From: Actinomycetes bacterium
Lineage (GTDB): Bacteria > Actinomycetota > Acidimicrobiia > Acidimicrobiales > RAAP-2
Reading direction: 5' to 3'
Assembly (NCBI GenBank): GCA_021791615.1
Contig: JAJYWG010000457.1
Location: 1-10,555 of the forward strand
Length of the DNA stretch: 10,555 bases
Positions 6,513-10,555 of this stretch are shown here, one piece after another. The notes under the pieces are model-generated. The model had not been told where the DNA came from, ran no database searches, and saw nothing but the letters and a program-made list of their open reading frames with translations. Position 1 is the first letter of the stretch; each line of letters opens with the position of its first letter. The position numbers and the translations under genes are program-made.

Positions 6513-7100
6513 CTACGGCCGTGCGGGCTCGCGCCGCCGGAGCAGGGCTCCGGCAAAGGCCGCCGCCGCGGCGAGGATCCCGACGATGGCCCCCCACTCC
6601 AGTGTGGCGCCGGTTGGCGTCGTGACGATGCCGAGCACCACCAGGAGCAGCGTCAGCCCGGTCGCCCCGAGCAGTGCCTGCCAGTGCGGGACGGGGAGCC
6701 GGACGTCCACGGCCGCCAGGGCGACGACGTAGCCGACCGTGGCGAGAGCCAGCAGGAGGGCGATGTACATCCAGCCGTGCCAGAGCCCGTCGACGGTGAA
6801 GCTGGTGAGGCCTGTGCCGTACCAGGGAAGCAGGAGCGCGATGAACACGACCAGCGACGCCACCCCCACCGTCCGCTCCCCGCGGGTGAGGCGGGCCAGG
6901 TTGAAGGCGACGGCCGGCTTGGGTCCGACCGTCCCGCCGGCGCCGGCGCCGGCGTCGGCGCCGGCGCTGGGGCCGGCACCGGCACCCGAGACGGCGATCT
7001 CGGCGTCGCTCGTTGTGACCGGCTCGTCGACCGGCGTGTTGCAGGCGGGGCAACGAACGGCTCCTGCGTGCAACTCGGCACCACACTGACGACATTCCAC
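6513..7100 (-). CDS. Zinc-ribbon protein with four predicted membrane helices
   Basis: A 195-residue protein from GTG 7100, with an excellent AGGAGGG six nt upstream. A zinc ribbon at the N-terminus (C3-x2-C6 ... C17-x2-C20) is followed by an acidic/Ala-Gly linker (about 31-60) and four hydrophobic segments at about 77-94, 108-131, 141-160 and 168-187, ending RRREPARP. Without a signal peptide, the ribbon should face the cytoplasm. Small zinc-ribbon membrane proteins like this are common in actinobacteria and have no assigned role that I know. It lies 28 nt behind the CHAP hydrolase gene on the same strand, so the two are probably co-transcribed. A part in envelope assembly is inferred from this pairing only. 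Confidence 0.85.
   Translation of the reverse strand: MECRQCGAELHAGAVRCPACNTPVDEPVTTSDAEIAVSGAGAGPSAGADAGAGAGGTVGPKPAVAFNLARLTRGERTVGVASLVVFIALLLPWYGTGLTSFTVDGLWHGWMYIALLLALATVGYVVALAAVDVRLPVPHWQALLGATGLTLLLVVLGIVTTPTGATLEWGAIVGILAAAAAFAGALLRRREPARP
6933..6986 (-). repeat. GCC/GGC-rich low-complexity tract (Gly/Ala linker)
   Basis: A run of GGCGCC-like hexamers encodes the Gly-Ala linker between the zinc ribbon and the first membrane helix of the membrane protein. The in-frame hexamer character allows length change without frameshift. Confidence 0.7.
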
Positions 7101-7128
7101 GGCATTCCCTCCTGAGCAGATCAGAGAT

Positions 7129-9012
7129 TCACGATGTCGGGAGCCCGGTCAACCACTGGAACTTCGTGAAGTAGCCCCCGTCGTACGACAGCACACCTGT
7201 GCGGACCTGGATCGATGTGATTCCTTTCTGGGCGTTCTGGTTGATCATTGTGATCTGCCCGGAGTACTTGCCGTTCTTCCCCTTCTTCACCTTCACGCTG
7301 GTGACGACCGCAACGTGACCCGTCGTGTCCGGCCTCCCGAACGCTGAGTAGCCGGGCCGCCACATGCTGATGATGTCGCCCTTTGCCAACGACGGTTCGA
7401 ACGTGGACGTGCCACCGAGCGCGCCGGGCGGGACGAGCCCCAACTGCGGGTTCTTGCCGTGGAACTTGTAGTAGAGCGCCTCGGCCGTGTCGCTCCCGGG
7501 ATCGAAGGGGAATGTGCCGATGCCGGTCATGTAGTAGAAGTACCGGTCTGCGTACTCGACACACTGGAAGCCACTGGTGTCGAACAGGACGCCCGGCGGT
7601 CTGCACCTGTATGCGGGGTAGCAGATCGGGCTCGGGCTCGTGTTCGAGTATCTGTTGACGTACCGTTCGCCGCACGACGCAACGCCGTGGAATGTGGCGA
7701 GCACAGGTTGTTGGTAGCTGTGGCAGAAGGCTGCGTCGGCCCAGTCCGTCGCCCACGTCTTGCGCTCGAGCTTCTTGGAGGTGTGTGACGAGGCGACACC
7801 GAGCCGGACGAGGACGGCTGTGGCGAGGCCCTGGAGGATCGCCGTCTCTGTCGGAGACGGGGTGGCGGTCGCGCTGTACAGCTCGAGGTAGTACCGGCCC
7901 GCTCGGACGAGAAGCGCCGACCCCGGGGATGGGTTCGTCGTCGAGACGAGCGCTGCCGCGTCCCCGAGGTCGGTCAGCGTCACGGCCGGCGATGCCGAGA
8001 CGCGAGCTCGCTCGTAGGCGGCGCGAGCCGCGGTGGTCGAGCGGAGCGGCCCGTCAACGAGCACATGCCATGTCGTGGTGAGGGCACCGGGCACGGTCCC
8101 GCTCGAGACCTTCGAGTGCGTCGTCTCGGTCCAGACGCAGGTCGTGCTGCCGTTTGTGATCTCGACCGTGAACTGCACACGGGCGTGGACGATCGCCCCC
8201 ACCTGAGCGTCGGTGAGGACTGGCTTCTTGTCATGCGGGATGCCGCGCCGCAGGCAGAACCGGGGTGCTGTCGGCTGGGGGGATGTCGGGGATGGTGAGG
8301 TCGCGCCCATCCGGAGCGCGACGTCCCGTGCGACCGAGGCACGCAGTGTCTCGGGGAATGTCTCGTTCGTCCCCCCGGTGAAGAGGATGGTCACGAGCGT
8401 GCCGACGTGGATGACGGTGATGCCGATCGAGTCGGTCACCGTCTGGCCCAACACCGTAGCGGTCACGTGGAACGCAAAGCCCGTCGACTGGACGTTGCTT
8501 CCCAGCGAGAGTGCGGGGAGCGGTGCCTGGTGCGCTGTCAACGGCGTCGCCAGCCCAGAGACGAACGCTGTTGTGATGGCAAGGTACGTCGACAGCCAGC
8601 ACGACTGGAGTCCCGAGCTGTCGAGCAACGCGAAGGCTTGCTGGGCCTCGGTGGCGCTGCCGTCCGTGAGCACGACGGTCCCGGCCAGGAGTGCCGGGAC
8701 CCCGAACGGTCCTTCCCCTTGTCCGTAGAACTCGCTGGTCGTTGCCGCCGGGCCGGTGCCGACCTGGCCGAGCAGGGGACTGGCGCCGGCGCATGAACGG
8801 AGGGCCGCCGGCAGTGTCGTGGATGTGATCGACGTGAGTGTCGGCGGGACGGGGGTGTAGCCGGGGACGTCGCTCGGCTGGATGCCGACCGTCGCCGGGG
8901 AGGGGGTGGCAAGCGCACCCGGCACGGCAAGACACTCGGCCAGGACGCATGCCCCGAGGAGAGCCACGACCCGCGCAGCAGTCCGACCCCAGTGCTGCCC
9001 CCCGCTTGCCAC
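7129..9012 (-). CDS. Exported CHAP-domain cell-wall hydrolase with sensor-like N-terminal modules
   Basis: A 627-residue protein. I choose GTG 9012 because AGGAG (9022-9018) lies five nt upstream and a signal peptide follows directly (hydrophobic core about 15-30, cleavage after ALA at 33-35); the open frame to 9222 adds only Arg-rich sequence. Residues about 36-235 (two spaced Cys, alpha/beta pattern) and about 245-385 (CVW...YYLELYSA...ETAILQGLATAVLVRL) resemble the small extracytoplasmic domains of actinobacterial lipoproteins and kinases (PknH-sensor or DUF3558 type); this is fold-level impression only. The C-terminal part, about 470-600, looks like a CHAP amidase/endopeptidase: QCVEYAD with Cys484, GHVAVV with His566 and INQNA with Asn591 as the catalytic set. 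It would cut peptidoglycan peptides outside the cell. It heads the leftward pair with the zinc-ribbon membrane protein and is divergent from the solenoid gene. Many Thr codons are ACA. Confidence 0.85.
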   Translation of the reverse strand: MASGGQHWGRTAARVVALLGACVLAECLAVPGALATPSPATVGIQPSDVPGYTPVPPTLTSITSTTLPAALRSCAGASPLLGQVGTGPAATTSEFYGQGEGPFGVPALLAGTVVLTDGSATEAQQAFALLDSSGLQSCWLSTYLAITTAFVSGLATPLTAHQAPLPALSLGSNVQSTGFAFHVTATVLGQTVTDSIGITVIHVGTLVTILFTGGTNETFPETLRASVARDVALRMGATSPSPTSPQPTAPRFCLRRGIPHDKKPVLTDAQVGAIVHARVQFTVEITNGSTTCVWTETTHSKVSSGTVPGALTTTWHVLVDGPLRSTTAARAAYERARVSASPAVTLTDLGDAAALVSTTNPSPGSALLVRAGRYYLELYSATATPSPTETAILQGLATAVLVRLGVASSHTSKKLERKTWATDWADAAFCHSYQQPVLATFHGVASCGERYVNRYSNTSPSPICYPAYRCRPPGVLFDTSGFQCVEYADRYFYYMTGIGTFPFDPGSDTAEALYYKFHGKNPQLGLVPPGALGGTSTFEPSLAKGDIISMWRPGYSAFGRPDTTGHVAVVTSVKVKKGKNGKYSGQITMINQNAQKGITSIQVRTGVLSYDGGYFTKFQWLTGLPTS

Positions 9013-9326
9013 CTCGACTCCTCGCGTGTTCCGCCCCACTTGGCGCCGCACCCGACAGCCCCGCGCTCGCCGGTGATCGAGGCTAAGCCGAGGACGTTGC
9101 CGCCGAACAGAAGCAGTTGTGCGCGGATCTGCGACGCCCGGTACGACCTGAGGACGGCACTGCGCTCGACGGTCGCACCGAGCGCGGTGTCGCCGGTCGA
9201 GCTTGGGCGGCTGTGCGCCCACAACCGTGTGCTTGACCTACGCAACGATCTCGGCAAAGCTCCCTGCTCGACAAACCCCCGTAGCCGTGTGTTTCGGTCT
9301 GCGGGCAGAGAAGCGGAGGCCTTCCA
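9013..9326. promoter_or_regulatory. Divergent intergenic region between the CHAP and solenoid genes
   Basis: This 314-nt gap must hold both divergent promoters. Visible are the two Shine-Dalgarno sites at its ends (AGGAG at 9022-9018 for the left gene; GGAGG at 9315-9319 for the right) and an imperfect repeat of CCGTGTG at 9225 and 9285, 60 nt apart. A TTGACC at 9233-9238 has no good -10 partner. Open frames cross it on both strands, but none has a family signature, so I call it non-coding with low certainty. Confidence 0.45.
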
Positions 9327-10555
9327 GTGACCGGACGTCGTGGTGGTCGGGTTTGGATCGAGAGACGGCACGCCCTCGAGAGCGAGTGCGCGCGGTCACG
9401 TCGCCCCGTCCATCGGGTCGCGACGGTCGCGGCCGGGCTCATCGCCGCCGCCGGGGTCTCCCTCGTCGCCGTGCCGCTCGCGTCGGCTGCGACCACGACA
9501 CCGGTCACCACGTTCACACAGCTCCAGAGCGCGTTCTCCGCCGGTGGCACCGTCGTCCTCGGTGGGTCGATCACAGAGACCGGCGCGAGTCTCGCTGTTG
9601 GGACCGGCGAGTCGGTCGTCCTCGATCTGAACGGTTACCACCTGACCATCACCGATCCCGGGACAGCAAGTGCCGCCGTCGGTGTCTCGACAGGCACGTC
9701 GCTCACCATCGAGGACCCGACGGGCAGAGGAAGCGTCACCGCCCGTGGCGGCTCCGACGGCGCCGGCATCGGCGGCGGCACAGGCGGCTCCGGCGGCACG
9801 GTGACCATCGACGGCGGCACCGTCACTGCCACCGGCGGCAACACAGGCGCCGGCATCGGCGGCGGCACAACAGGGTCCGGCGGCACGGTGACCATCGACG
9901 GCGGCACCGTCACCGCAGCTGGGGGCCAGTACGCCGCCGGCATCGGCGGCGGCACAACAGGGTCCGGCGGCACGGTGACCATCGACGGCGGCACCGTCAC
10001 TGCCACCGGCGGCAACACAGGCGCCGGCATCGGCGGCGGCACAGGCGGCTCCGGCGGCACGGTGACCATCGACGGCGGCACCGTCACCGCAGCTGGGGGC
10101 CGGTACGCCGCCGGCATCGGCGGCGGCTACGACGGCAACGGCGGCATGGTGACCGTCGACGGCGGCACCGTTGACGCCACCGGGGGTTACGACGCGGCCG
10201 GCATCGGCGGCGGCACAGACGGCTCCGGTGCCACGGTGACCATCGCCACCGACGCCGCGGTCACGGCCGTCGACGGCGGCACAGGCGCCAGCGCCGTCGG
10301 CAACGGGGCGACAGACCACACATTCGGCTCGCTCTCCAACGCCGGCACCCTCATCCTCCCAGCGGGCTTCCCGAGAAGGGCCCAATTGATCGTCCCGTCC
10401 GGCGTCACGGTGACGAACACCGGGACCATCGTCGACCAGGGCTCGATCACAGGGACGGGCACGATCGCCAACGACGGGTCGATCGTCGACCCCACCGCAC
10501 CGCCGGGCCTTGTGACTGCCGAGGGGGCGGGGCCCGCCGGCACGCAGCTGTTGGT
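9327..10555 (+). CDS. Exported glycine-rich beta-solenoid-like repeat protein (runs off right edge)
   Basis: GTG 9327 is preceded by GGAGG (9315-9319) seven nt upstream, and the frame stays open for 409 codons to the window end. The N-terminus has an unusually long Arg-rich n-region (about 30 residues), a hydrophobic core (about 31-50) and an ASA cleavage site near residue 54, so the protein is exported. After a beta-rich part containing DLNGYHLTI come six 29-residue repeats at residues 145-318, of the form GAGIGGG-GGSGGTVTIDGGTVTATGG. The next segment has shorter motifs (SNAGTLIL, VTNTGTIVDQGSITG, IANDGSIV). This pattern matches right-handed beta-solenoid surface proteins; the AGIGGG...VTI.GGTVTA unit is also seen in proteins labelled carbohydrate-binding in other phyla. 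An adhesin or polysaccharide-binding role is inferred. The C-terminus and any anchor are outside the window. Confidence 0.85.
   Translation, partial: MTGRRGGRVWIERRHALESECARSRRPVHRVATVAAGLIAAAGVSLVAVPLASAATTTPVTTFTQLQSAFSAGGTVVLGGSITETGASLAVGTGESVVLDLNGYHLTITDPGTASAAVGVSTGTSLTIEDPTGRGSVTARGGSDGAGIGGGTGGSGGTVTIDGGTVTATGGNTGAGIGGGTTGSGGTVTIDGGTVTAAGGQYAAGIGGGTTGSGGTVTIDGGTVTATGGNTGAGIGGGTGGSGGTVTIDGGTVTAAGGRYAAGIGGGYDGNGGMVTVDGGTVDATGGYDAAGIGGGTDGSGATVTIATDAAVTAVDGGTGASAVGNGATDHTFGSLSNAGTLILPAGFPRRAQLIVPSGVTVTNTGTIVDQGSITGTGTIANDGSIVDPTAPPGLVTAEGAGPAGTQLL
9759..10280 (+). repeat. Six tandem 87-nt repeats in the solenoid gene
   Basis: Units start at 9759, 9846, 9933, 10020, 10107 and 10194, all exactly 87 nt apart. 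Units one to four are nearly identical in DNA, unit five is diverged and unit six is degenerate. The second half of a seventh unit (GSVTARGGSD) precedes the array. Near-identity makes the array prone to copy-number change and to assembly collapse. Confidence 0.95.

Noticed and set aside
6272..6556. 95-residue N-terminal extension of the TetR-like protein
   Set aside because: Low-complexity Arg/Pro/Ala sequence that overlaps the 3' end of the zinc-ribbon gene and runs through the operator-like palindromes.
9013..9222. 70-residue N-terminal extension of the CHAP protein
   Set aside because: Arg-rich, no ribosome site found, and it would bury the signal peptide that follows GTG 9012.
9233..9261. 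TTGACC with a -10 at 17 nt spacing as promoter of the solenoid gene
   Set aside because: The hexamer at the -10 position (AAAGCT) is a poor match.
9203..10174. Plus-strand frame giving an Arg/His-rich repeat peptide
   Set aside because: It is the out-of-frame reading of the 87-nt repeats; the true frame starts at GTG 9327 with a ribosome site and signal peptide.
9759..10280. CRISPR-like array
   Set aside because: The 87-nt units are contiguous, in frame and coding, with no unique spacers.

Overview
The window is high-GC DNA with GTG starts, strong Shine-Dalgarno sites and several exported proteins rich in Thr, Gly and Ala. This points to an actinobacterium. The C-terminal repeats of the first gene (GYWL...[12 protein letters not shown]...) are of a kind I associate with Acidimicrobiia, so that class is my best guess, not a demonstrated assignment.

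Layout from left to right. Positions 1-126 are the end of an insertion sequence: the first 14 codons of an ISL3-type transposase on the minus strand, with its presumed terminal repeat. Next is a 246-nt leader containing a near-consensus DosR/DevR box (GGGACTTTCGTCCC). It precedes a rightward gene (373-3234) for a 953-residue exported protein with a putative-Ig domain, a QT-repeat linker and three 42-residue GYWL repeats. A convergent gap (3235-3366) holds two separate stem-loops, one just beyond each stop codon.

Four genes then run leftward. From upstream to downstream they are: an exported CHAP-domain cell-wall hydrolase (9012-7129); a zinc-ribbon four-TM membrane protein (7100-6513), 28 nt behind it; a tandem TetR-like regulator (6271-4964) with palindromes upstream; and an AAA+ ATPase with a C-terminal PD-(D/E)XK nuclease-like domain (4836-3367). 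The last is preceded by a perfect palindrome and three 15-nt direct repeats. Divergent from the CHAP gene, a rightward gene starts at 9327 and runs off the window. It encodes an exported beta-solenoid-like protein with six exact 87-nt repeat units.

Three of the six main genes encode large exported proteins with no visible anchor, so the region looks like a cell-surface locus: two repeat-rich surface proteins, one peptidoglycan hydrolase and a small membrane partner. The TetR and ATPase genes look like a regulator and a possible nuclease or defence-type gene between them. Threonine codon use differs sharply between the exported and cytoplasmic genes. I see no tRNA, rRNA or CRISPR array. The best candidates for something undescribed are the ATPase-nuclease with its repeat-bearing control region and the possibly DosR-controlled GYWL-repeat surface protein.
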